NCBI GenBank assembly: GCA_026874595.1
Contig: CM049311.1
Span: forward strand, 21,630,676 to 21,694,675
From: Sipunculus nudus
Taxonomy: Eukaryota; Annelida; Sipuncula; Golfingiida; Sipunculidae
DNA: 64,000 bases
Direction: 5' to 3'
A program made the translations under genes and the position numbers. The notes beneath the pieces are model-generated. The model did not search any database. It had not been told where the DNA came from and saw only the letters and a program-made list of their open reading frames with translations. The stretch's first letter is position 1; each line of letters opens with the position of its first letter. Positions 12,401-27,400 of the stretch are shown here, piece by piece.

Positions 12401-15400
12401 GGACTAAAACCACACAAAAATACATTATAAATTCATGCTTATTCATGATGAATAAATGTTAAATTGAAAAAGTTACATTACTGAGTACACATTTAAATAA
12501 ATTTTATTTGGTGCTCAGTTTGTATATGCAGTTTTGAGATGGTACAAATGGTACAAAAAACTGCCAAAAATATTTGACTTGTTATAAGACAAGGACAATT
12601 TCACAGTAATTCACAACATTTTGACACTGCATGATACAGTGCAAAACAAAATGTACAAAAAAAGTAGGTACTGGAACTGAGAGTAAAAAAGTAGGAATGG
12701 TAGGATCACTTGACAGCCTGCAGTTTCATCAAACTTGGAATAAAAGGTCCCCACATGCATTTATGTACACTAAAGATATTGTGTAATAAGTCCAAGGGTG
12801 TGAGGTAACAGAAACTGGACAAAATGAAAAGAACACTAAACAAGTGGCCCATGAGCCATGATGCTCAGCTGAATTAAAGTAACCTTGGACAATGGAAAAT
12901 GTGACTCCTCAAAATAAACCATTTTGCCAATAGACCTTAGATATAGGATGCTTTGACTTTATTCTACATCCAGCTGCTACCATTTGTGCCCATCTGACTA
13001 ATAGGGTGTTAAAATAATGTTCTTTCACACAGCTTGCACAATATAGGTCAAAGTGACATTATTTCAGGTTTCCAAGAAATTTTTGCAGGAACTTCCATGG
13101 GTCTTAATCAAATTAGAAGTTTCTAGTTCCAACTGTCACCAATCATGCAAATCTGTCCTATAGGGTGCTAAATCGTGTTCTTTCATGTATTTTGCAGAAT
13201 ATAGGTCACTATGACCTGATTTCAGGTTTGCAAAGAGATTAGCCTAGGACCTCCCTGGATGTACAGTAAGAAGACTCTAGGTATAAAGGTTACAGGTAGT
13301 GCCCTATAAAAATAAGAAAAATACAGATGGTGCCACCAGTCTGCAGAAACTGATGATAAACTCCATGATCAATATGCATGCAAATAATCATGGCTATCAA
13401 TGCATTAGTTATTCAGATACTTTTTAATTATTCGGGGGGGGGGGGGGGTTACTTATGATTCCCATAGCTCAGAGGTTTTGGGTAACAGAGACCTTATTTC
13501 AGGTTTCCATGGAGACTTTACATGGATCTCTTTGGATTTGAAGTTCAAAGATCCTGGATCAAAGGTTATGATTTTTGCATGGCTTACAGATGACCACTTC
13601 ATTGGAAGGTCTCCAAAATACAGAAAAAATAATTTGTAAATGTGTGGCGCAACCAGTCTGCAGTATATGATGAAATACTCCATGATCAATATGCATACTA
13701 AAAATCATGGTGATAAATGCATTAGTTATTCAGATACTGAAATTTTTCTGTCAAATTTTTAATTATTCTTGGTTGTATTTATGAGCCCAATAGCTCAGAG
13801 GATATGGGCAACAGAGACCTTATTTCAGGTTTCCAAGTAGATTTTTCATGGGTCTCCCTGGATCTCAAGTTAGAAGATTCTAGGTCCAATGGTTAGGATT
13901 AATGCCCCATTAAGGGCAGGCTGGACAACAGACAAATAGAATGATTGCTATAGCTTAGATGACTTTCAGTCAGCTAAGCTAAAATTGTAACTGAAGAATT
14001 CTGATTATTGACCTGTTTAGGGGTTATGACACGATGTGATGGAGGTCTCCTGTCACTCTGTCTGCCAGTTTCTCGGGCTGATGTTCGGCCTGGATCAACT
14101 GCAGTCCTGCTTGATCCTCTGGCTGATCTCTCATTGTGAACAACCTGCTAAAAGGAACACAATAACGGATATCTTGACCCATAAAGATAAATGGGAAATG
14201 TACGTAAAACTCAAATGCAAAATATTATCCCTTCTTCAGGCAAATGAGAAGACAGTGAAAACTTTGGAGAACAAAACTTAATATTTTAGGAAAAACTACT
14301 CACAGAACCCTTCTTGCGGTTAGAAAGTTAATGTTAATTGAATCAGTAGTTATTTCATGCAGTTATTCCACCCACTAAAAAGGTTTACATGAAAAGAGAG
14401 AAAAATTTCAACCCTATAGCTGAAACTGTAATGTTTTATAATGAACACTTTTCTTTGTCTCTTTGAAAATTAATGCTTTATTTACAAAAAAAACTGAATG
14501 ATAATTTTATTGAGTAAAAAAGTGTAAAATTGAACAATTCTACAATATGGGTATAATTTGTATAGCTCAGTTTTCTCTAAAAAGCATGGTTAAGCCACCC
14601 CATAAAGTTACTATTTGATGAAAATGTACAGCAGTTATAACAAATATTAAAAATACAATCTCATTCACATAGTTACATCAGTCTCATACAGTCTCTTTAC
14701 CTTTTTGGCAGCTTCAGTTTTCTTGACCTTGTCCTGGTATGCTGACCTTGGTGTGCCCCAACTGTTTGTGAAAACACAACAAATAAACCATGGTTCATGA
14801 CACTGAGCTGATATAAACAAGATGTGTCTTGTAAATTCTTTAATGTCTTTTAACACCTATGGAAATGATTATCACTTTTTTAAGCTTAAAGGCACCAATT
14901 CACTGGCTGACCATAAACAAGGGACCCATGGGTCACGGCGCTCAGCTGTTAAATATGATAAAAAATATGATTTGGGAAAGAGGTACATGCTTGTTTTGTG
15001 TGGTTATAAATATAAGCCTTATTATGAGTTGTTGGTGTTTAGCTTATGTATGATTTTGATAGTATCTTTGGAGACAGGGAAGAGGATTGATTTCATTAAT
15101 TTTATTAACAAATGGAGTGCTATTGTCACACAGATTTTGACTTGGCCATATAACTTATAAGCAGCACATATAATAAAAGAGTTTAACTATTTATTAAAAT
15201 TTAATAACAAATATTGTGCCAATATAATTTTTATTAAAAAAAATAATAAGAAAATCATATACTTTTTTAAAATAAAATATAACCGAAATGATTATTGAAA
15301 TAATATTATAGAATATATTCATGAATACATTTTGAAAATATCTGCACTGGTATTCAAATACTTTCATTTTTACCTGAATTCCCATTCTTATGCAATAAAA

Positions 15401-18400
15401 CTTTTTAATGCAGTACATATTCATATTTGTATTCAAATACATTTGCAAAGCATTCGCACCATGTCTATTATTTATATAGTTTTAGCCAAACAATGATGTT
15501 GAGAATCCAGAATATACAATATTCACAAATTTAAATAATGATCATAAGTACCTGGTTTCATGGCTTTTATTTATATTAAAAAAAAATAAATGTAATATAT
15601 TCACTTTGGACTACTTTCACATCAATCTACACACTAGACACAGTAGGAATCTAGATTAATATTATCAACTGCATCTTTGTCTATCATTAATTTCCTTCAT
15701 ATGATCCCTAATGATTAGTAATGAATAATATGATTTATTTTTATATCATTAAAATTTCACTGACAAATACCATAGGTGAGAGCATTGTGTTATTTGGAAT
15801 AACATTGACATTGACATTCTATCCATCCATACAAGATTCTTACATCATCAGTAACTGCAAGTTTATTTTCTGTTACTCGTCAACTAACAAATTCCTTTTC
15901 TATAAATTTTTCTTTAATTTGTTATAAAAAACCAATACAAAATTATTAATTTATTGTTTATTGTTATGTTGTTTTTCAAAACAACTACTAGATGAGTTGG
16001 GTTGGACACCTGGATCAACTGTGGCTGGGCATTAGCTGCCTGCAGCTGGCGGCCCCAGTGTATGCTTCCCTCAAGCATGCATAATCTGATGAAAGGTCAA
16101 CAAGGTCAACATACAGGTGACTGAAGAGGGGCTGGATTAAGCCTGGGTCTGACATGGTCTCATAAAAACATTAATAAAAGCTACAATATTTGGCCAATTT
16201 CTTTCAGCTTTCTAAACTACAAAGATGAAATCCTTGTGTGGATTATGTGTGCATAATATGAAAATTATATCAACAGTGCTCTCAGAAAACAAACGTGCCA
16301 TGGTCAAAGTTGAGCAAAATTTAAGGTACTAATTTTAAATTTATACTAATAACTTATAAAATTTGAAAAATTCAGAACTAATTTTTGGCATTCAATTGAA
16401 TCTTGATTAAATAATGTTACATCCCTGACAAAAAAATCTCTAGCTTCAGCAATCCTCTTGTTAAGGGAGTAAATATATTTCTTGATTTTTTTACAAAGTG
16501 CATTATGTTTGGGCCCATAACTTAAAACAATTACGCAATACTGACATCATTTCTGGCATGTGCTTAGTGAATGTATAGAAAAATATGTATATTATATATG
16601 ATCAAAGTCAGATCAGTGGTTTTGATATTAGGCAGTCTTACAGTGGAATAATAGTTTTTTATTGGAAAAATGAAGTTTTTCATTAATATTTGGAAGGAAT
16701 TAAGTCCTTGTGATCAAATTCTTGGCATGGTAGGGGATTTTGGAGACATCTAACTGTATGCTAAATTTAAGGAACTTAGAGCTGAAGCTGGGGAGCTGAG
16801 CTCTAGCAAACTGCATAACACTAGCTTGATGTAAACTTGATGTGACATGGTGCTTGAAACTTGAATAAAATCTACAGTTTTTGATCAACTGGTTTCAAAT
16901 GTTTGGTGTTAACAGACAAAATGCTAACAAAAACATGCTGTGAAAATTAAATCCACAGTACTTACAGGAAAAAAACGTGCCATGGTCAAACTTGGGCAAA
17001 ATTTAAGGTACCAATTTTATATTTTTGCCAATATTTAAAACAATTTAACAGATTTTGATCTAATTTTTGGTATACAATTAAATTTTGATCAATTAAAGTT
17101 GTATTACTGAAAAAAAGTCCCTACCTTTAACACTTTTGGTCTTAAGTGACCAAATATCTTTCCTGATTTTTTTAAAAATGCCATTATGTTTGGGCCCTAA
17201 CTTTTTTAAATTAAATAATACTGACTTAACTTTTGGCAAGTACATAGGAACTATATAGAGGAATATTCATGGTAAATATGAAGAAAACCAGATGAGTGGT
17301 TTAGATATTAGGCAGTCCTGAAGTGTGAAAATAGATTTCTAATAAAAAATTGAGGTTTTTCCTTAATATCTCAATGGAATGAAGTCCTATTGACCCAATT
17401 TTCGGCATGGTAGGAGATTTTGGGGACATTAAACTGTATGGTGAATTTCAGATTCGTAGGTCCAATGGTGTCGAATCGTGCCAGTCTTACGGATGGACAT
17501 CCGGATAGACGGACAGACAGACGGACGGAAGATGGACAATGGACCACGACTATAGCTGAGATGACCTATAGTCAGCTGAGCTATAAATTACATATGATAC
17601 AAATGATAAATCAACATCAGTAATAATTGATTGTGACTGAAATCTGTTTACACGTCTTCTGGGAACATGCAGCAAAAATCAAATGTTTTAATTTTTTTTA
17701 TTTCTTTGGTATCAGTTTTTTTCTAAATAATTGAAAGTAAACCTTAGGCCAAAAAAGGTATGGTTCTCAGGCACTTCCTGCATCAATTTTTCAGCCAAAA
17801 CTATGAGAGTTTTCACTGCACAATCTAGTTTTATACAGAAAATTTATATGGCCATCTATCTTTGAAGCAGGTTCTAAATGTCTGTTAAATTGGTTTAGAT
17901 TGCTGTACTTTTATGAATGCATCAATTGAATGGACAGTGTCCATAAAAGAACTGCATGTTTTCAATATTAATAGGTTTAAATAACAATGAATTATTAAAT
18001 AATAACCATCATACATGAAACACAATTGTGTAGTGAAAACATATAGGAAAATACACCAGATTACAGTCTAAATGCTAGAAAAAATAGGAAACGTTCAGAG
18101 GAATGGATCCCACGCTAAAAGAGAATGTGAGAAATGTGTAAATTGGCTGATTTAATAGCATGAGAAGTTGGAAAAAATAATAACAAAATTAATCAGGCAA
18201 GGAGACTAAGGTAATATACATGCAGTATTGATTAGAGGTGGATCCAATAATGCCTTTTGAGATATTGCATGACATATGAAATATAAAAGTCAAACTTGAA
18301 AAACTCACAAAAAATATAAAAAAATCATAGAGGTGTGACAGAATCCTAATCAGCACAAAAATGTTGTATAAACCGAATCACGAAAAAAAATCATTCAAGT

Positions 18401-21400
18401 GTGAATCCTAAACCTAATCAGCTCTGAAGACCCTTAAGATGTACCTGCAACTACGATTAGAAGAAGCTCTACCGGTAAGTACAACTTTTTGAGATATTGC
18501 ATGGCATAACAGTTGTTTATAGACGGATGGACGGAGCTAATCACTATACCCCCGGGGATAGCCGGGGATAATTATAGAAGATAACCTTTTCATAGGAAAA
18601 AATATATGATATAAAGGAGACAGCTGGAGCCCTGAACTTTAATACTACCTGACAGTAGAAGCTGTGTTGGGTGTGTCCAGCTTGTAGTTGTAGGGGTTCA
18701 GTTCTAGAGGTATACATTTTTCATCTGGTTCATCTTTCATCAGCTTCCCAAGATTCAGTGATGGCACCCTGAGGAGAAATATGTAAATCATATATATGAA
18801 ATCTATAGTGTTTTAAATAAAAAAAATAATCCTCCAATAAATTAGGAATAACAATAGCATATAATATAAACTGTATATACTTATTATTTATCCCATTGTG
18901 ACATTAGCGATGTATCATGATATATATCATATTGTGGATGATCCATTACTGCAGCCCTCATAGATAAAGCATAATCTGAAAAGTGTCATGTAGGCCTTCT
19001 AGCATTAGAGAGTCTATGACCAGTGTAGTTGCTGCAAGCTTAACTTTACCAAGTCTCTAAGGCTTGATACTGTAATTGAACTTTGACCTGCCAATTTTTA
19101 GCTTGCTCCTTTATATGAGTCGCCATTTTTTTCTTTGTTGATATCGATCGCGCACTCATGTGAGAAGTTAGAAAACTCTCTTTTACCCCAAAGGATTTGC
19201 TTATGAACATGTCCTGGCACGAAGGTATGAAAGGCAAAAGCAAAAGTCCCAGTTTTATTGTAATGTTTGCATGAAAGTAAGTTCTGAATGTCTGCTACGG
19301 ATCAGCTCTTGCGAATGGCTAGCTGTTGATCATGTAATGACTGCTAAGAGCTCTGGTCCCAGAGCTATGAAATGTTGTTTGATTAATGTTGAGATTACTT
19401 ACCAGTATTTGCATGAGTTTATCTTAACACAGACATAGTAGTAACAATAGCAAGGATTAGTAATGGCTACGCATTTTACTTATTTAGAAGCACAGAGAAG
19501 TTTGAGGTTTCACTGCCAGATGTTTCAGCCTGCAATTAGTAGCGCAGATAGTTTGAGGTTTCACTGCCAGACGTCTCTACCATGCAGGCTTAACAGTACA
19601 CTGTGTATATACCGTAAAACGGGGTTACTTTGGCCCAAAATTGTCATGTTTTAGTATTGTTTCAAAGAACCACAATTAAAAGCCTACAGGTAGACTTGCT
19701 TATAAGGCATCATTATCTAGACTTGAATATGTTTTTTATGTTGTTCAAAGTGGTTTATTCATGGTCCCAACCTATTTTGACTTGTGGAAAAAAATTTATG
19801 TGGGCCAAAGTTACCCCTGGTATCGGGGTAACTTTGGCCCAGTGGGGTGTTTTAAAAAATAAAAGTCAAATTTTAAATCCCAAGAGTATATATATATAAA
19901 TATAAACATTATAATCAAGTAACCAAGAATATATTTCAATTAAATATGAAAAATTGAAGAAGGTAAAACATAATTTGAGCACATAAGACCACACAGCTCT
20001 TTAGTACCAAATACCAAATTTTGACATATTTCTAACTTTTAACTAAATTTTCACTTTCAGTGTCCAAGAAATAACAGAAATTGTTCAGACAGTAAATATT
20101 ACTAAAATATATAAAAAGCAACAAGATAAAACTATCAGAAGGGAGGTTTATGTGATTAGCTGATGCATTCTTTATAGAATTCCTTATATCTACATGTAGA
20201 AATAACAGATTTTTTTTATAAATTTCAGCTACTAGGATACCATACTGCTTATAGGTTAACATCTTAACAACTGATGTAATTACTGGCTTCATATTCTAGG
20301 GGTGGAGGACAGGACTCAAAAGAAGGGGATTACATATCCTGCCAAAGAATCCCAGGAGTTTCCATGGTCAGCCCCACCAGTTTTAGCATTTTGTAGGCTT
20401 AATGGTATGGCTGTGCCCTGCAGCTGTGTTTGATGCACAGAGTGTTCCTTTCAGGGTTTCTTATGTTGTGACCCAGCAATGAGGATGATACACACCCAGA
20501 ATCCAGAGGATGACACCTACTTCCAGATGGAGCTTGATTACTGAGCTCCACCTGGATTCTGGATAAAATGATTCTGGCTGACACAATCATAATCCTGTGC
20601 TAATTCCCTGTCACATAGTCCAGAACTGAAATGTAGAGAATCCTGCATGCGTATTTTAAAAGTTAAGCTGCCATATAAAAACAATGGAAGTGGTTTCCTT
20701 CAAAATAAATTAAAAAATTCTGGTTATGTTGATACCTTTAAAAGCAAATGCAACTCACAATTAATCCCTTTTAAAAAGTCATTGCCTTGAAAATAGGAAA
20801 CATTTGATCATCTAGATAAGACATTGCCAGAACACTAAAGTCAGATTAAACTAAATTGGTTTAGCATTGGGAGTTCTTAAAGTCTTTATGCTTTTTAAAA
20901 CTATTTATATGTTATAGTTCTGCCTGTTTGAATGTTCCAGATACAAAACTAACATTTTTTATCAATTAAAATTGAATATATACCTAAAATAGATGTAATA
21001 TAAAGTGGGCCAAAGTAACCCCAGGTAAGTGGGCCAAAGTTACCCTGGTGAAAAAAAAACAGGTTTAAAAGCATTTAATTACAGTTAAAATAAATCTGTT
21101 TTCACATAGATGTATCACTCAGACCATGGACAGTATTAAAGAAACAGCACAAAGGTGATTGCTTTCCATGTTTTCAGTGTAGCATTAAAAGTTTGCATAG
21201 ATATTAGATGTAAAAAAACACAGATCTGCTATACCTTCAGAAACTTACAAACTGTGATTTACATACATACTAATGCTCAACCATGTAGAAAAGAAAATGA
21301 AAGAAAAGACTTCACTCTTTTTAAAGGAAATGCATATAATCAGTTAAATATAATCTAATACTAAAAAAAGTGGTGTTAAAACACTTTTTTTGAGGTGGGC

Positions 21401-24400
21401 CAAAGTTATCCTCCAAGGGCCAAAGTAACCCCGTTTTACAGTATCTAGTATAACAATATAAGAAGCGCCTGTGTTGTCTTAAAAGATGTTTTGTGTATAA
21501 ATTACATTTCAGTACTGTTGCACATGTAAGTGACAGATATCATAGTCAGTAAGCAGGGTTTTATTTTCCACAAAACTAAAATATACAACTGTATACTGTT
21601 TAGGCTGTGAAAAAACTTAGTTATTGGTGAATTATTTGAAAGTAAGAACACCAGGTGATTTGCTTATATACTCAGCTACAGTAAAGGATATTGGTCAAAC
21701 TAGTGACTTTATTGATACTGACCATTCAAAACTGATGCCTCAACAACCAGTATCAGAGTGCGTTTACATCTGGTACTAGCTGATAAACCTGGTAACTGGG
21801 CTATTTATCAGGGTTGCAAGGGGGGGGGGGGGGGTTATTAAATGAGATGAGGAATGTTGGCTCATTTTTTATATTCTAAAAGTTGAAAAAAATATAGATT
21901 TTCAGTGGGATTCTGTCTCAATTAGATATTTACACATATTTTACACTTATTTTGTGGCACCATGCTCTTGGTAAGAAATTCATACATCAGTATGATTACT
22001 TCAAAGACCTGGTAAGTTATGATGTTTAGATCTAAGAACTGGAAACTGACGGGGGGACATTTAGAGTTTCGAAGATCTATGACTGGTAACATATATTATT
22101 ATTGTTAGACGAATAAAGGATAGACTGATGTTAGGAAAATATGAAAGATGAATTGAGTGCATATTTTATGGCAAGGAAGCTGTTCTTATACAAAGATTAT
22201 GCATACCACATTAGTAGAAGAAGTGGATCAAAGAGGGGTTCCTCCCAGACGCCCCCTCCCCAATTTTCCAGCTTCTGCAATTTTTTTAAGAGTTCCAGAC
22301 CAATGTTTGCAGCCTGAATCCCCCTTTTTTCAATCCAGTATAAATGCAAACTGAGTCATGTAGTCATTGATCATCTAAAAGTCATGGATCTAACCATAGA
22401 GAGAAATTCCTAAATAGCAGCTGGATGATGCAGCTTGACATCTTATCCTGAGATTACTATCTGTGTGTGTGTCACTTGAAAAATGCTTACTGCTTAAAGC
22501 CAAAACAGACCAATGCATATCAAGCATGCCCTAAGTGTGCTACTTGCAACAAATTCAAAACACACTAACACAGCTACAATGTGCACAACACGTCAGACAG
22601 GATGGTGTTAACCAAGCACCTGTTGTATATTCTGTTTATCAAGGTAAAAATTGTAATCTTGATAATCAGCATATGTTTAATTGTATACAAATATGTATCT
22701 GTTTGAGACAAAACATTTCCTAAATAGTTTAGTCTGTTTTCCCTTAAGATTAATAGACTGAAACAATTTTTTCCAGATTTGATGATTGACACATGATGTG
22801 TTTGTGATGTGCATGAGTGTGTTTTGGGCTGAAGAATTGTAGTATACTCACCCCTCTGGTCTGCTGCCTGGTCGATCCACTGGTTGGTGGCGCCATTCGA
22901 CATGTGTGTTATCACCCGCCCCACCACGAGGGGTTCTCCCAGTATAAGGTAACTCTTCTCCCTGAAGATACAGAAGCACACCATCATTATAAGGACAGGG
23001 AAAAACAATCTTATAAAGAGTGCTAATACACAGCGTCACTGCATTTCATGAAAAGTATATTACAGTGTAGCTTTATCCAAAAAGTAGTGTTGGGACGGGC
23101 GAGCATAGATTGCTTAGATTTCCTGGGATGTGCTATGATGTGCTATTCGGTTATGATTTGCTCAGAAAACCTGGCTCATCTCACATGCAGTGACTTCCTA
23201 CTCTTTTATAGTAATTTCAGAAAACTCCACCATTCCCTCCCAGTGAATGGTGGTTTTGTTAGTAAACTGTTGTGAGCTTTTCTGTATTAATGAGAATTTT
23301 CTCTGTTAAAGTTTATACGCCAGAGTAAGCCAACCAACCAAAAATTTTCCCTTATTGGGCCGATTATTGCCCATCATGCCTCGTTCCCATGTATCTAGGT
23401 CACACTTCTGTTTCCTGTAATCACTTTTTTCGAGGGCGGAATGAAGTGGACTGGGAGGGAGCATTGTTTATAATACAGAAAAGCTCACAACAGTTTACTA
23501 ACAAAACAGCCATTCACAGGGAGGGAATGGGGGGGGGGGGTTTATTACGTAATCATAATTGTGAGCTGTTTCTGTATTAATGAGAATATAACAGATAAAC
23601 CTTGGGGAGAAGATTCCTACCTGGAAAGATGGAAAGAGGAGAATTGCCAGGATGGAGCAGACGAAGACGTCACTGTCGGCACAGACGTAGAAGGTGAGGA
23701 TCTGGAGAACTGTAGGACCTCACCCCCCGCAATCACAGGGCCCAAGGAATAAGCTTGTAACTGGACATCCTTGAGATAAAAGCGGGTGAAGGTAGAAGGT
23801 GACTTCCAATAGCCTTTCTTGACCAGTTGGTTTGGGGAAATCCCCGATAAATGGCCCAACGATGTAGAAAGGGCTCGAATGTCATGAGCTTTGATGTGAA
23901 GTTGCTCTAAGGTTGATGGAGAAGCCGATTCATAGGCTGAGAAAATGGTAGCTTTAAGCCAGGCACTAATGGTGAAAAGGCTAATTTCTTTGTTTAAAGT
24001 GGTGACTTTCGTTGAAATAAACAATTTCTTGCGCCAAACTATCTTGAGTAGCTTTAAGATAGTTACATAAAGCACGGACAGGGCAATTGGTAGCCCCGTA
24101 ACGGTACTGGCCATTAGGGAGGGCCGGAACGTGCCAAGGTGATAGAGGATCATCAAAATTTTGGTTCTTTTTATAAAAGTCAGGAGGGAAATGTAAGGTG
24201 GCTGACGAACCGTCGGCCGCAATTTGCGTAAATTTGCGAATCAGCCACTAGGGCATGAAGCTCAGAGTGGCGACCAGCAGATGCAAGAGAAAGGAGGAAA
24301 ACCGTTTTCCGAGACAAATGCATAAGATGTGCCGAACGCAGAGGCTCATAAGGGGGTCCTCGGAGGTGACATAAGACGTCTAGTCGCCAGGAAGGCACGG

Positions 24401-27400
24401 CGTAGCGAGGACAAGACGCGCGCACAAGTACCCCCTTGAGAAAATCCGTCACCAACGGATGATGAAGGATACTATCGTGACCTAGCGGACGGAGCACTGA
24501 CAGCAGGGCGGCACGATAGCCACGAAGAGACGGATAGGATAATTGTTTATCCTGCAGTAAATACACAAGGAAATCCAAAACCGCCGCAAGTGACAGATCT
24601 ATAGGAGAGATTCCGTGGGCAGATGCCAAAACGGTGAAGAGAAGCCAGCGGGAGTCATGAATGCTGTCTGAAGAACAGTGACGGGGGGCCAAGGCAAGGA
24701 GAGCAGCTGTACTTGAAATGCCCTGATCCTTGAGGTGTCCGATGAGAGTATGCATGCGCAGAGAGGGCATGACTGAAATGGACGACGTGCTCGAGGGAAC
24801 AACGGGAGATCGATCCAGAGCGGTAGAAGAAGCAGTGGTCGGGAGAGAAGTGAGCGCCACAGGGGAAACCAGGAAGCTGCAGGATGAAAAGGGAGGATAA
24901 GGAAATCCGTCTGGTCCTCTCCAGACGGGTGAGAAGGGGCACCGGAAATGTGTAGAGAAACTGGTGAGACCAAATGGACAAAGGGGTGTCATGGAGACGG
25001 TCGCGAGGGCGACGTAGACGTGCCACGGTAGGCACGAGAACTGAGGGGGAGGGAAAATCGAACAGATGGAATTCCAGACGCCCCAGGCAAGTGAAGAGAC
25101 GCCGAATGATGGAGAGCGGAAGGACAACCGTCAGAGGTGGAGACACGGGGCAACGGGAAAGGGTTTCGGCTAGAATGTTCGATACGCCGAGAAGATGAGA
25201 CGCTCGGATCGAGGCCCTGAGGGAGAAACATTGATCAAACAATAGGTAGGTCTCCTGCATCAGTGAGGGAGTACCGACCTGCCTGTTTTTATATGCCACG
25301 ACTGTGGTGTTGTCAGTCCTGACGAGAATGTGACGGTCTAGTAAGTGGCGGGACCAACAGGAGATCGCGTGAAGGACGGCTTGAAGTTCGAGAACATTGA
25401 TATGTAGGAGTCGTTGTGACGGGAACCAGACTCCTGAGGTGCAGAGATCTGCCATATGGGCACCCCAACCGAGGGGAGACTGAGATAAAGCCAAGTGAAG
25501 GGAATGAAAGTGGCAGCCCAGTTGAGAGTGCCGTGTAGAGAAGCTGCGGCCCAATAATCGATACGGCGAGACGCGAGAAAGGAACGAATCTGCTGGCGGA
25601 GTTTGAGAGCAAATTCACGAGGGAGAGACACCGTCCCAGACGAATCGAGCGTTACACCCAGAAACTGCAGGGACTGGGTGGGATCGGGCAGGGATTTCTC
25701 TGCATTGACAAGAAAGCCAAGGTTCTGGAGTAAATCGAGAACCCAGGAGCGATGAGTCAGTAAGAGAGAGCTATCAACTGCATGGACAAGCCAATCGTCC
25801 AGAAAAGGGAGCTCAGAGATGCCCTGGAAGCAGAGGTAATGCTTGACCGTGTGAAGGAGCATTGTAAAAATCCAGGGGGCCACATTGATCCAGAACGGGA
25901 GGGCATGGAATTGATAAACGGTTGTGACGATGGATGGATTGGGACGTGAGAATAGGCATCCGTAAGATCTATTTTGAATGCCCAATCCATGCGACGGATA
26001 ATGCGGAGAACCACATGAATACTGAACATCCGAAAAGGCGGTGGGGGGATGAACAGATGAGGCGCTTTAGATATATAATTGGGCGCCACCTCCAGTGCGG
26101 CTTGGGAACTAGAAATAGACGAGAGTAAAACCCCTTGGTTGACGGGGAAACCAAGAAAATCGCCCTCTTATGGAGCATAGATTGAATCACCTCCTCCAAA
26201 GCCAGACGTTTGACTGGATCGGACGGAGGTTGAGTGTAGAACGGGTGCAGGTTGATGGTAGGATCGTGCAAAAACGTAAGACGGAAACTGAACTTTATGG
26301 TGCTGAGAACTAAACAATGTGACTTAATGCCCGCCCAAGCGGGAATTGGTGCTGAGACGAGCACCAACTGGACTTAACGAGTCATTTCTTGGTCGAACCC
26401 TGCCTTGAGGAACGACCACGAAAAGGCTGGGAACGACCGGTATGGCCGGAAGGACAGGAAGACTTAGCCAGGGTGCGAAGAGCCAAAGAGGGAACTGTAC
26501 TAGAAGGGCGAGACCGTGGGATGCGGTAAGACGGTCGCGGAGCTATAGAGGGGAGGCAGGCCTGCAAGTTGGAACGCTCCAAGGCACAGTCGAAAAGGGG
26601 TCACAGGTGGCCGCAAAACAGAAGAGACCTTGTAAAAGGCTGAGAGTAAAGCTCAGTCGATTCCAATAGGGTGAGTTATGGTTTCAAGTTACGTAAGGAA
26701 TGAGTACAGGCGGAACGGCTCAGTTACATACAATTTTCTACAATACGCCAAATAACCTGCTGCAGCTCAGCACAATCATGGGCTGAAGCTTGCCATATAT
26801 CATTCAGCGTGGTCAGGTCCGAAGAGATGGCGAGCAGGCTAGTGAGGGCCTGCAAATTGTTCACCATCCCCGCTGCCTGACGGCCCAGCTCCTCCAAATC
26901 AGACAGTTGACGGTCGGAGATCGGGGCTGAGGGGGGAAATAAGGTTTTCCTTTCCGCGAACGGTTGGTCAAGGCTGGACTCAAGACGCATCAGCGCCGAA
27001 GGAATAGCAGAATGATCCAGAAAAGGGATCAAACAATCAAAACATGATGCCCGGTACCCTCTGGAATTCCAAAGAGCGCCGGGGGACCATGGCTTATTGG
27101 ACCCAGGCGGCACCGGGGCCCCGGTAGTGGTAGAGAGGGACAGCCTGCGGTGTGGTGCTCTCGTAACAGATCAACTGTATGATCGGTGAACTCCATACAC
27201 ACGGCTGGTGTGGAGGAAGGCGATTGAAGGGCAGCCTAATTCAAATAGGAACCACCCGCCGACGCCATGGAAGTCTGACGATGCAAACGACGGAACTTCG
27301 AACCGTTTGGTTGCGCCTCCTGAGTGGAGGTGGCATCGAGGTCTAGCAGCGCAGATTTGTGTGCTTGCCAAGCCTGGCATTGTAGCGCGATCTCTGACCA

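Noticed and set aside
14822-15160. 112-codon plus-strand open frame
   Set aside because: The same frame is found in the second copy of the Helitron-like element (28134-28415) with the start in different context, and it shows no protein features.
24974-25231. Open frames on the opposite strand and third frame of the DIRS element
   Set aside because: They are GC-driven shadows of the recombinase and RNase H readings.
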